Origin: M3007 sp043764095 | Lineage (GTDB): Bacteria > Bacteroidota > Bacteroidia > Chitinophagales > Saprospiraceae | DNA length: 64,000 nucleotides | Assembly: GCA_043764095.1 (NCBI GenBank) | Contig: JAYUKX010000056.1 | Location: forward strand, 1-64,000 | Direction: 5' to 3' | Part shown: positions 54,450 to 63,254 of the stretch, one piece after another | How the letters are laid out: the number at the start of each line of letters is the position of its first letter | Position numbering within the stretch: position 1 is the first letter of the stretch | Notes under the pieces: model-generated | What the model was told of the DNA's origin: nothing | Database searches by the model: none | The model's input: the letters and a program-made list of their open reading frames with translations, nothing else | Made by a program: the position numbers and the translations under genes

Positions 54450-57400
54450 TTATTTTTGTTTTGAATCAATGAGTTGCTTTATTGCCCTGACAACCTCTAC
54501 AAAGGCATCATCTTCTGAGACATAATCCGATATCGGTTTACCATGAGATGGTAAAGCATTAAAATCTGCAAGTGGTGTATCTTGCCACATACAAGGGCGC
54601 AAAATAATGGGTACTACTATAGATTGATTACTTTTTTGTAGTTCAAGTGCCGTTTTAACTTCAACATCCCAAATATACTCTGAACTTAAAGAGTCATTGC
54701 TTACTAAAAATAAAATAATATCGGCTATTGCCAAATTGTTTTTTATTTCTTGATCCCAAATACTCCCGGCCTCTAGCATTTCATCATACCATACCTCAAC
54801 TCTCTTTGCGCGAAGCAACGGTGTAAGGTGTTTTTTAAATTTATTCAACCACTCTTTATCACGACTGGAATACGATATAAACATACGCACCGGTTTCATA
54901 CCAGAACCGTCGTCGCTATTGGCCAGTACCATTCTTTCCTCCAATGCTTTGGGTTTTTCGGTATCGACGAAAACTTCATCCAATAGCCTTTTAACGGACA
55001 CATCTTCATAACTATTTGCACATTCCACCGTTTTTTTACCTTTTTCTAAGCGTTCTATAAGGTTTTTATGGTCGTAATAATGTGGATCAGGTCGTTTTTT
55101 GCAGACTGAACAATCGCACGGCACCAATTTCCTATACCTTAATTTGGTAAAAGCAGCATGTATTTCATCCAATTGGTGTGTCGCAATCGTCATTAATTCT
55201 TTTCGACGCAACCCCGTAGCGCGGATCACAATCTCTCTATTACCATACGTTTCTGTAACCAATGCATAAGAATCGCCCACTTGGAGTACCACGCCTTCGC
55301 GCCAGATAAATTGCTGCCCCCAAGCGATAAGCCGATGTATTTGGACTGCAAATTGCGTAAATAAACCTTTAGGCATAAAATCATAAGAGTACCGAACAGC
55401 AGGTGCTTGCTCCAACAAAGGACGATTCAAGGCCGGAATATGGGTTTTGTAATCTGGTTGTGCATAAGGCAATAACTCAGGCATTACATAGGTATCATGT
55501 GCCGAGTGCGCTCCATTACTATTGTTACCTACTCGATAGCAAAGTTTAAAGCGCAACATCAAAGCTAGTAATTGCTCTTGCTTATCGCGGTAACGCACCT
55601 CTGTCCAAATATTGGCAATTTCACTTTTTTGAAAAATACCAGGTCGATCTCCACCATAAACTGTTGGGCTATCATAAGCCATAAAGACCCCATCCGTTGC
55701 CCATTTCATGTTCAAAATCACGGTTTCGCGTAATGCTGCGTCTTCATTGAAATGTAGTATTGCTCCTAGATCGTGGAGGTAAGCAGCAAGGAATAACTGC
55801 CGTTCTCGTTCCACCATTGAATGATCAGTACATATTTGAAAATACCGTTCTAAGGAAATATAATCCAATTGTTCCTCTTGCTCAATACGTTCCAATTCTT
55901 GCCGAATATTATACCAAGTCAGTGGCCATTCGGAGCGTACATGGGGTAATTCTTGAATCCTATTTTTGAGTACCTGAATAACTTTTTGGGTATCTTCTGT
56001 ATTCTTTTTGATTCGAACTGGATCTCTGTCAGCTGGGTGTGCGTCATCATTGGTATCCAGATTGGCCGCTAATAAATCTTTCAAAAAATCAAAGCGTTCT
56101 TTCATTCCTCCCAAATTAGGATATGGAGGGCGGTCATCACTTTGGTTCACTACTACATACAATGGACTTCCTTCCCCATAAATCTCGGCCATTTGTAGCC
56201 AATAACTAAAATCGGTGTCTTGACGGCGATTATCGGCTATGACCACCCAAAGTGAGCGTTTTGTAAGAAAAAAACGATGCGTCCCTTGGTAAATATGTTG
56301 CCCACCAAAGTCCCATAGGTTTATTTTAAAAGCGGTATCGCCGGCCCCTTCCATCAATGGTTCTACAAAAATACCACGGGTACTTTCTTCTTTACCGGGT
56401 AAAGCCGTTGTAATATCAATCATTTTACGCGCTAGCGTCGTTTTCCCAGCACCCGGTTCGCCAAGTAATAGCAATTTAGACTCCAATAAAGGACGTGTGT
56501 TTTCCGCGAGTGCTCGTTCTTCAAAATAATTGAGAATTGCCTCCTTGCCTTGTTTGGCTATTTCTACTGGAGGGTGGATAAGTGGACAGTTCTCAATAAA
56601 AATGCCCTCTGTGTGCCCCTCATCTGTATATATGTAGGAATTCCCCCAAAAAACGGGTATCCCCTTTTTGATCCAATTCAAGATAGGAGACAAATCACTA
56701 ACCAGAGTATTGGAACAATCAAAAATTTTAATTTTATTTAATCTTGATACCGGGCTTAAATCGCTAACTTTAGTATAAGATAAATTTACTTCTTCTAAAT
56801 TATTAAAGTTGGAAAGCGTGGATATATCGTTTATTTCAGTACGTAGAATATTTAAATTTACTAGATGGGATAAATCTTTTATGGATGATAAATCTTTAAC
56901 TTTAGTCCTAAGTAGTGATAAGTAAATTAAGTCTTCAAGTTTGGCAATAGGTGTTAAATCTTCAATCTGAGTATTATCAATTATCAATGATACCAAGTTT
57001 TCTAGGTTACTTATCGGTGAAAGATCAGTAACTTTTGTATCGGATAACCCAATACTAGAAAGATTATATTGGCTACTCAAAGGGGAAAGGTCTGAAACGG
57101 ATGTTGAATCAAAATTTAAATTTTTTAAACTTTTCATCCCTTTGACAAATTCAAGAGATTGAATACTTGCAAAACTAACGTCAAGAGTTTCAAGTTGTTT
57201 ACAAGCAGATAAAACTTCTATGTTAAAAATTTGATTATGAACAAGCCATAATCGCTTCAAATTAGATAACTTTAATAGACTCTCTGTTAATAATAATTTA
57301 CTTTTCTTGCGAGTAATATACCACTTAATTCCATTTTCATGCCTTTCAAACGCCCCAGGAGTAATAGCCAACTCCTCCACCCAAACCAACTCCTCCAATT

Positions 57401-57548
57401 CCTCGGGTACTTGTGTCAAGCCCAAGCCACTCAAGTTCAAAAACCGAGCATCTTCGCCCCGTGCGTGCGTGGCTTTGTTCTCTGCTATAAGGGAGAGCGC
57501 TGCTTCCGGCGTATTACTTTGCGGTGGAGCAGTGACCTTACTTGCCAT
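54450..57548 (-). CDS. LRR-Roc-COR-TIR protein (module copy 2)
   Basis: A 1032-residue Roco protein. About ten leucine-rich repeats (92-300) have a 22-residue period (for example NLVSLIIDNTQIEDLTPIAK). The Roc GTPase has P-loop GEPGAGKT (363-370), switch WDFGGQHIYQGTH (412-424) and a variant G4 NQSD (468-471). The COR domain runs to about 800 and ends with VPCDCSVCKKRPDPHYYDH. A TIR domain closes the chain from about 895 (VRMFISYSSRDKEWLNKF, DIILFLVSNDSLSSEYIW with its Glu, VVPIILRPCMWQ). The start codon overlaps the upstream ATPase gene by 11 nt. The LRR part is clearly AT-richer than the rest. Confidence 0.88.
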   Translation of the reverse strand: MASKVTAPPQSNTPEAALSLIAENKATHARGEDARFLNLSGLGLTQVPEELEELVWVEELAITPGAFERHENGIKWYITRKKSKLLLTESLLKLSNLKRLWLVHNQIFNIEVLSACKQLETLDVSFASIQSLEFVKGMKSLKNLNFDSTSVSDLSPLSSQYNLSSIGLSDTKVTDLSPISNLENLVSLIIDNTQIEDLTPIAKLEDLIYLSLLRTKVKDLSSIKDLSHLVNLNILRTEINDISTLSNFNNLEEVNLSYTKVSDLSPVSRLNKIKIFDCSNTLVSDLSPILNWIKKGIPVFWGNSYIYTDEGHTEGIFIENCPLIHPPVEIAKQGKEAILNYFEERALAENTRPLLESKLLLLGEPGAGKTTLARKMIDITTALPGKEESTRGIFVEPLMEGAGDTAFKINLWDFGGQHIYQGTHRFFLTKRSLWVVIADNRRQDTDFSYWLQMAEIYGEGSPLYVVVNQSDDRPPYPNLGGMKERFDFLKDLLAANLDTNDDAHPADRDPVRIKKNTEDTQKVIQVLKNRIQELPHVRSEWPLTWYNIRQELERIEQEEQLDYISLERYFQICTDHSMVERERQLFLAAYLHDLGAILHFNEDAALRETVILNMKWATDGVFMAYDSPTVYGGDRPGIFQKSEIANIWTEVRYRDKQEQLLALMLRFKLCYRVGNNSNGAHSAHDTYVMPELLPYAQPDYKTHIPALNRPLLEQAPAVRYSYDFMPKGLFTQFAVQIHRLIAWGQQFIWREGVVLQVGDSYALVTETYGNREIVIRATGLRRKELMTIATHQLDEIHAAFTKLRYRKLVPCDCSVCKKRPDPHYYDHKNLIERLEKGKKTVECANSYEDVSVKRLLDEVFVDTEKPKALEERMVLANSDDGSGMKPVRMFISYSSRDKEWLNKFKKHLTPLLRAKRVEVWYDEMLEAGSIWDQEIKNNLAIADIILFLVSNDSLSSEYIWDVEVKTALELQKSNQSIVVPIILRPCMWQDTPLADFNALPSHGKPISDYVSEDDAFVEVVRAIKQLIDSKQK

Positions 57549-58953
57549 TTTGTTGTATTTTTTCGTTTAATTTAACTACTTCCCGCTTAAATTGCTCCGT
57601 CACTTGCAACCATGCGTCATCAGGATCCGACCAACTATCGAGCGATTTATTACGTCCGGGAAGCATGGTCGTACCGCCAAATAATCCGTTGTAATTTAGG
57701 TTTTCTAATAAAATAGGGACAATTTTACCTTTCCCTGATTTGTTATATTGGTGTGCCAACTCTTTGATAATGGAAGGCCATTTATTATTTTGGTAGAGTG
57801 CTTTGGATAAAAAAACAACGGTCAAATCACTAATCCCAGAAGCCAATTTCCGCTTTAGCGTGTCATCCCAATCTTCTACTGGTTTGAGTTGACTTTCGCT
57901 CCAATTCAATACATTTTGATTACGCAGCGCGTGGAGGCTTTTTGTAAATATTTCTACGTGTGGTCTATCATCGTTGGTAAAAACATAGGATAATTCATAC
58001 GGTTTTACAATATTAGCAAAGGGTTGGTTTTCCCATATTTTTCGTACATTGAGCAACTGAGTAGAAAAAGAGCGAAAATTTTGGGCAATTTCAATGGTAT
58101 TATTTTCGACTACCGCCAATCGTTCTCCATAAGCGTAAATGGCATCGTGACGGATTCTTGTACTATCAAAATATTTCTTTAAACTGATCGTAGAAGGTAA
58201 TCCATAAACCGTTTTAAACGTATCCTCCCATTGTTTTTCGTAATTATTTCGCCATTCCGTAGCGAGTTGACTGGCATCTAAATCCACCCTTGACGGCAAT
58301 GGATAGATCATCAAAGGGCGGTAATCATCCGATTTAATCCTGTAATCAGTAGATTTCTTGGCCAATTCCAGCGCACCATCTATGCTTTGATCATTGGGCG
58401 TAAATACCATCACCAGTTTTTCGGGCATCGACATGGTACAAATGCCGCCTACATCGGTATGGCCTGTGCGGGAATCAATGAGTACATAATCAAAATGGTT
58501 GGATAAGTATTCCGCAAACAGCGGAAAAAAACTAGGAATACGTTTGAAAAATGCCGCCCAATCAAAATTATTGATATTTTTGGGATAATCGTCGCCGAAA
58601 AGTCCTGCTTTTAGCAAAAATAGTTGCGAATTATTTTGGGGCAGCGGAACGGGGATCAGATAAGATTCGAGTTCAGCAAAGTATTTGGCAAGTAAGGCAT
58701 GATCTTCCATGCCATAGGGCATTTTGGGCAGTTTTTTTTGTGCTTTGGCCACAAAATCAAAAAGCCCTTTGGCTTCCTTTGTTTCTCCGGTATAAGGTTG
58801 AAAATAACGGTGCAATCCGGGTGCTTCCAAGTCCCAATCAATCATCAATACACGCCCTCTAGTTTCACGCGCCGCCAAAACCGCTGTGTTTGCCAAGGCC
58901 ATGGTACGCCCGGTACCGCCCTTGTACGAGTAAAATGTAATAATTTCGCCCAT
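57538..58953 (-). CDS. ParA-like KGGTGR ATPase with a C-terminal TIR-like domain (module copy 1)
   Basis: A 471-residue paralogue of the 52303 gene product. It has FYSYKGGTGRTMALANTAV (Walker A at 11-17), VLMIDWDLEAPGLHRYF and DYVLIDSRTGHTDVGGICTM. The C-terminal TIR-like region (about 340-455) includes LTVVFLSKALYQNNKWPSII followed by KELAHQYN and VPILLEN. It begins 6 nt after the TIR gene and ends overlapping the next Roc-COR gene by 11 nt. The last codons read QQNGK and stop, exactly as in copy 2. Confidence 0.82.
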   Translation of the reverse strand: MGEIITFYSYKGGTGRTMALANTAVLAARETRGRVLMIDWDLEAPGLHRYFQPYTGETKEAKGLFDFVAKAQKKLPKMPYGMEDHALLAKYFAELESYLIPVPLPQNNSQLFLLKAGLFGDDYPKNINNFDWAAFFKRIPSFFPLFAEYLSNHFDYVLIDSRTGHTDVGGICTMSMPEKLVMVFTPNDQSIDGALELAKKSTDYRIKSDDYRPLMIYPLPSRVDLDASQLATEWRNNYEKQWEDTFKTVYGLPSTISLKKYFDSTRIRHDAIYAYGERLAVVENNTIEIAQNFRSFSTQLLNVRKIWENQPFANIVKPYELSYVFTNDDRPHVEIFTKSLHALRNQNVLNWSESQLKPVEDWDDTLKRKLASGISDLTVVFLSKALYQNNKWPSIIKELAHQYNKSGKGKIVPILLENLNYNGLFGGTTMLPGRNKSLDSWSDPDDAWLQVTEQFKREVVKLNEKIQQNGK

Positions 58954-58959
58954 TGAAGA

Positions 58960-59655
58960 TTATGAAAATGGTTGCTCGGGGGTGTATTGATCTCTTCTGA
59001 GATCCGCCACAAATTGAATTATTTCAGATCTTCCCTCGTCTGTTTCTACGTCGTGAAGAGAAAAATCCATACAATGGCCGCAAATATCGGTATTTTTTTC
59101 GAGAATAGCAGCCTGAATGGCTGCAATTTTTTCTGCTAACGCTTCAATGATCTCAACAAACTCTTCATGCTCGGTGATATCCTTTACTGCGAGCGTGAAT
59201 TTGGTAAAGTCTTTTTCAAATGCTCTTTGGCGCAATGCTTTGGGCATATCCTTAATATCTCTTTTAAATAAGATCGGCAAGATAAATCCCATTTCCGCAG
59301 GTTTGACCTGCATCGTATCTAACCGATGCCGTTCCACTTTCAGCATACCATGCAATTCACTCGCGCACCAAAAGGAGCCGCCTAAATAATTTCGGGTAAA
59401 TAGTACAATGCTACAAATGCTTTTGCACAGCGCATCGCCCATGGTTTTGGCCATAAAATCACCAGTTTCAATGATATTATCATCCAAAAAAACCATGTAA
59501 TCATTGTCTTGTCGAGCAATATCCTCGTACAAATGCGTATCCAAAGTACGCTCTAAGGCATCACTCAATTGTTTCGCAAATACACTCAGTAGCCCATCTT
59601 CCCTTTTTCTGCTATTACGATAACTAATAAAACAAGCGTATTCAAATGAGGTCAT
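58960..59655 (-). CDS. Stand-alone TIR-domain protein (module copy 1)
   Basis: A 231-residue TIR-like protein, paralogous to the 53738 gene. Family marks are YACFISYRNSRKREDG, DYMVFLDDNIIETGDFMAKT, CKSICSIVLFTRNYLGG and FWCASELHGMLKVE, with the candidate catalytic Glu retained. The C-terminal helices include EALAEKIAAIQAAILEKN. The copies share the fold marks but differ over most of the length, so the duplication is old or the copies were acquired apart. It sits 6 nt after the Roc-COR gene and 6 nt before the ATPase gene. Confidence 0.82.
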   Translation of the reverse strand: MTSFEYACFISYRNSRKREDGLLSVFAKQLSDALERTLDTHLYEDIARQDNDYMVFLDDNIIETGDFMAKTMGDALCKSICSIVLFTRNYLGGSFWCASELHGMLKVERHRLDTMQVKPAEMGFILPILFKRDIKDMPKALRQRAFEKDFTKFTLAVKDITEHEEFVEIIEALAEKIAAIQAAILEKNTDICGHCMDFSLHDVETDEGRSEIIQFVADLRRDQYTPEQPFS

Positions 59656-59661
59656 AAAGAT

Positions 59662-62097
59662 TTAATAAGTTAGTTTTTTAGCGAATAGTTGTATCTGTTC
59701 CACCACAGTTGTCCAAGCCTCGTCGGGGTTGTCCCATTTGGTGATCGGTTTCCCTTTTTCCGGTAAGGCGTTGAATCGCGCAAATGGCGCATCCGTCCAA
59801 GCGCAGGGGCGTACGATGATCGGTATCACCACTGCTTTGCCCTGTTCGTGTCGCTCTAGCGCAATGGCGATCTCCTTCCATACATATTCTGTGGCCAAAT
59901 AATCGGAACTGACGAGCAACAGCACCACATCAGCCGTAGCCAATTCGTGCCGGATACGCTTGTCCCACTCGTCGCCTGGGAGTAGTTCACTATCGTCCCA
60001 AGTGGTGATTTTGCCATCGCGGAGGAGTTGCGAAAGGTGCTTGTTTAACGTATTTCGGTGTTCGATATCGGCTTTGGAGTACGAGGTAAAAACCCGGAGT
60101 GATTTGGGATTAAAAAACGTAGTAACAAATACACTATCAATGAGTTGTAGCACATTTACGTTGTCGTAACTGTACTTGCATTCAATGGTGGCCTTGCCCA
60201 CATTTTTGCGGCGCATCAAATCCTCGTACTCATAAAAATTGGGATCAGCGGGTGGTGTTTGTAATGGTCTTTTTTTGCATTCTGCACAATTGCAAGGTAC
60301 CAATTTATCTACTTTTAGTTTTTCGTAAGCGGCATTCAAATGGTCTATTTCGTCGGAAACAATTGTGACCAATGCCTTCGCCTGCGCACCCGATGCCCGC
60401 AACGACAACCTACTGCCCACGATAGATTCCTCCACGCGCAGCAGCGCGCCTTCGCGCCGGAATACCGCACCCGATCGCCAAGTGTCCACCTTGTAATCTT
60501 GTATATAACGGTGCAAACGCACAATAAGCCGACTCATAATACCCTTGGGCATAAAAGTATATTGGTAGCGAATTTGTAACAGTTGCGCCGTATCGGGCGA
60601 TTGAACACCCTCGGGTACATCCACCGGGCGAAGTTCGGGCGCGAGGTAGGCTTCATGTTGAGATACAGTATCGGGTAAGCGGTAGCAAATCTCAAATTTG
60701 AGCATGAGTTGGATAAACTCTGGTACCATTTTGGCAAATTGCGCATTGTATTTGTCCAATGATTTGTCCGACCAAATATTGGTCGCGTCTTGCAAAGAAA
60801 AATAACCTGCTTTCTCTTGGATGCCGCGGTGGTCCACCACCTGATATACCCCCGATACGGCCCAATCGTTGTCGAGGATTACGATACGTTTCAAAATAGG
60901 ATCGTCCTGAAAATGTAGCACTGCACCTAAATCGTGCAAAAAATCGCTGATTCGCAGGGCTTCTACTTCATTTTGCCCGTGTTTTTCACCTATTTCCAGG
61001 TAGGTATTCAGCGAAATGGTTTGCTTTTTATCACGTTTTTGCAATTGCCCCAATGCCGCCCTGATATCGGCCCAAGGCTTTGGCCAATCGAAACCCACAT
61101 GCTCCAAACGGCGCAATTCGGCTTCTATATCTTCCCGTAGTGCCTTCAATCCCTGCGCATCATTTGACAGGTTGAGGCTATGGTGTTTGATGACATTGGG
61201 AAAATATTGCTTTATTTCGTTGATACCTATATCGGAGCGGCGACCTCCTTTTTCGTTTTGGACAATGATCACCGGACTGCCGCTGCCCAATAATTCGATA
61301 ATTTGTAGCCAATAGTTGAAATTATTGTCTTCCTTGCGTTCATCGGCCACTACGATGTACAAAGAGCGTTTGGTGAGGAAAAAACGGTGGGTGGCCTGGT
61401 AGATCGCCTGTCCCCCAAAATCCCAGATATGTGCCACAAAATGATCCGTTTCAAGGCAATCGAACACCATATCTTCCACTTCTATGCCGTGTGTACTTTC
61501 TTCTTCGGTGGGCATCTTAGCCTCAATACCTTGTAAGAGTTTGCGGCGTAGGGTGGTTTTGCCCACGCCTCCTGCACCCAATATCAGTACTTTGGCTTCA
61601 AACAATTGCGTACTACCGCCCACCTCCAAGGCTTGCAAATAACTGTGTATGGCGTATCGGCCTTTGGCTACCACTTCCAGCGGTGGCGATGCAAGCCCTT
61701 TATTCCCGCCTAGAAAAATATGTTCCAATGCCTCAGCATTCGGCGGTGGCACAAACTGTTCCAGTTGGTTGTCTGTCAAATCCAAGTACCGCAGCGCGCT
61801 CATTTTATCTATACCTGTTACAGTGCGCAGTTGGTTATTGCGCAGGTTGAGGGCTTGCAGGCGGGAGCAGTCAATGGTTTCGGCTACAGCAGTCCATTGT
61901 GTATCGGTGAGTTGTCGGCCTGCTAAGTTTAAGCCGATGAGGTATCCTTGTTGGTCAAGGGCATAGAGGGCTTGCCAAGTGTGTTCTTTCGCCTTGGACG
62001 CTTGGAGGCATGGCATTACATTCCGCGCTGGGTCACCGTGCTGGAAAGGTGTCGGGGTTATGGGGAAGCCTAATATTTTTTCGAGTTGGCTGGTCAT
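59662..62097 (-). CDS. LRR-Roc-COR-TIR protein (module copy 1)
   Basis: An 811-residue Roco protein with a short LRR stretch (about 52-135: LQALNLRNNQL, LRYLDLTDNQLEQF). The Roc domain has GAGGVGKT (174-181), STHGIEVED, and WDFGGQAIYQATH (225-237), and the G4 position reads QNEKGG instead of NKxD. COR follows to about 640, ending in the cysteine motif VPCNCAECKKRPLQTPPADP. A TIR domain closes the chain (LRVFTSYSKADIEHRNTLNK, VVLLLVSSDYLATEYVWKEI, IPIIVRPCAWTDAPFARFN). It is the first gene of the seven-gene operon. A hairpin lies directly before its start. Confidence 0.88.
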   Translation of the reverse strand: MTSQLEKILGFPITPTPFQHGDPARNVMPCLQASKAKEHTWQALYALDQQGYLIGLNLAGRQLTDTQWTAVAETIDCSRLQALNLRNNQLRTVTGIDKMSALRYLDLTDNQLEQFVPPPNAEALEHIFLGGNKGLASPPLEVVAKGRYAIHSYLQALEVGGSTQLFEAKVLILGAGGVGKTTLRRKLLQGIEAKMPTEEESTHGIEVEDMVFDCLETDHFVAHIWDFGGQAIYQATHRFFLTKRSLYIVVADERKEDNNFNYWLQIIELLGSGSPVIIVQNEKGGRRSDIGINEIKQYFPNVIKHHSLNLSNDAQGLKALREDIEAELRRLEHVGFDWPKPWADIRAALGQLQKRDKKQTISLNTYLEIGEKHGQNEVEALRISDFLHDLGAVLHFQDDPILKRIVILDNDWAVSGVYQVVDHRGIQEKAGYFSLQDATNIWSDKSLDKYNAQFAKMVPEFIQLMLKFEICYRLPDTVSQHEAYLAPELRPVDVPEGVQSPDTAQLLQIRYQYTFMPKGIMSRLIVRLHRYIQDYKVDTWRSGAVFRREGALLRVEESIVGSRLSLRASGAQAKALVTIVSDEIDHLNAAYEKLKVDKLVPCNCAECKKRPLQTPPADPNFYEYEDLMRRKNVGKATIECKYSYDNVNVLQLIDSVFVTTFFNPKSLRVFTSYSKADIEHRNTLNKHLSQLLRDGKITTWDDSELLPGDEWDKRIRHELATADVVLLLVSSDYLATEYVWKEIAIALERHEQGKAVVIPIIVRPCAWTDAPFARFNALPEKGKPITKWDNPDEAWTTVVEQIQLFAKKLTY

Positions 62098-62117
62098 GTT
62101 TAGTTTTTTATAACTTT

Positions 62118-62146
62118 TTTAAAAAAAAATTTGGGGCGACAGCCCC
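62118..62146 (-). terminator. Hairpin with T-tract between the FGE-fold gene and the Roc-COR operon
   Basis: On the minus strand GGGGC-TGTC-GCCCC is followed by AAATTTTTTTTT, 21 nt before the Roc-COR ATG. It may end the upstream transcript or act as an attenuator. The sequence could also be the structural hairpin found after DGR variable regions. Confidence 0.55.
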
Positions 62147-62252
62147 CATACCCGCTCCATACCACCGACTACTGCGCCGTTCGGTCGTCCCTCCTTCTCT
62201 TGCTTGCAGTCGTGGTATTCCGCTCCTGTACTCACGGGATGGCCGGAATAGG

Positions 62253-63080
62253 CTAATCAACTGATTGGAGGACGAGGCGGAAGCCGAAAAAATTGTGGCG
62301 GGTGACCGGCCAGTAGCGGTCGCGGTACGCAGCGAGGCAGTACGGCGACCTGTGGAAGTAACCGCCGCCGCGCAGGACGCGGTCCCTGCCTGTTTTTGCA
62401 CCTGTTGGATTTTTTTGTGCCCCTCTTTTATATGCTCCATACCAATCATTGCACCACTCCCATATATTGCCGCTCATATCGTACAGACCCAAGGCATTGG
62501 GGAGTAGTAGCCCTACTTCGTGGGTATGGCCATCGCTATTACCATCGTACCAACCTACTTGTTCCAGCATATCGCTGCCGGCATATACACCGCTGTACTT
62601 ATGATCGAGTCCGCCTTTTGCGGCGTATTCCCATTCGGCTTCGGTGGGTAAGCGGTAACCGGAGGCATTTGGATCGTACTGCACATCGCCGTCATTGGGT
62701 AATTGCCATTGCCCTTTGGTATCTTGGCCATATACTTTGCCTTCGGGGGTGTAATATGCGGGTTTTAGTCCTGTTTCTATGCTTAATCGGTTGCAAAACA
62801 CTGCTGCATCAAACCACGATACTTGCTCTACGGGGTGGCGTTCTCCTTTATCGTAGGATGGGTTATCGCCCATAATGACTTGCCACAGGTCTTGGGTGAC
62901 GGCCATTTCGCCGATAAAAAAATCGCTTAGGGTTACTTCGTGGGCGGGTTTGCCGTCGAATACGGCATCGCCTCGGGTATCGTCGTTACCCATGGTGAAG
63001 GTACCGCCCGGCACGTGCAATAAGCGGTGCGGCGTGGGCAGTGCAATGGGTATTATATGCGGTGTAGTGGTGTGTGGCAT
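62253..63080 (-). CDS. Formylglycine-generating-enzyme-fold protein with a DGR-like C-terminus
   Basis: A 275-residue FGE-sulfatase (SUMF1) fold protein. Family marks are LLHVPGGTFTMGNDDTRGDA, VTQDLWQVIMGDNP, YRLPTEAEWEYAAKGG and LGLYDMSGNIWEWCNDWYG. The first catalytic cysteine of true FGEs is missing (YFHRSPYC), so it is likely a binding protein. The last 42 residues (RVLRGGG onward to GFRLVLQSVD) have the layout of DGR variable regions, with many TAC, CAC, GTC, TTC and GAC codons in an abruptly GC-rich stretch. I start at ATG 63080. The gene lies upstream of the Roc operon on the same strand. Confidence 0.82.
   Translation of the reverse strand: MPHTTTPHIIPIALPTPHRLLHVPGGTFTMGNDDTRGDAVFDGKPAHEVTLSDFFIGEMAVTQDLWQVIMGDNPSYDKGERHPVEQVSWFDAAVFCNRLSIETGLKPAYYTPEGKVYGQDTKGQWQLPNDGDVQYDPNASGYRLPTEAEWEYAAKGGLDHKYSGVYAGSDMLEQVGWYDGNSDGHTHEVGLLLPNALGLYDMSGNIWEWCNDWYGAYKRGAQKNPTGAKTGRDRVLRGGGYFHRSPYCLAAYRDRYWPVTRHNFFGFRLVLQSVD
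62256..62381 (-). other. Putative diversity-generating-retroelement variable region
   Basis: It codes the C-terminal 42 residues of the FGE-fold protein. Many codons fit NNC at positions that would be AAC in an adenine-rich template. GC content jumps compared with the gene upstream and stays high past the stop codon to about 62138. No reverse transcriptase or template repeat lies in this window. Confidence 0.45.
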
Positions 63081-63106
63081 AGGCGCGGGGTGTGTGCGTT
63101 TGGTGG

Positions 63107-63114
63107 CAAATATA
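63107..63114 (-). promoter_or_regulatory. Candidate -7 promoter element of the FGE-fold gene
   Basis: The minus strand reads TATATTTG, a full TAnnTTTG match, 26 nt before the ATG. It may also drive the Roc operon if the intervening hairpin is leaky. Confidence 0.4.
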
Positions 63115-63254
63115 CTGTGGATTTTGGGAATTTGGGTAGGGGTGTTTTTTTTTAATTGGTGGTGTCGAATTTTATTTGAGGTCATCAAATTTCTATAAAG
63201 AAGTACTGTGACCAGATATGCGACAAATCTTCTGTGGTATAGATCTAAATTGGA

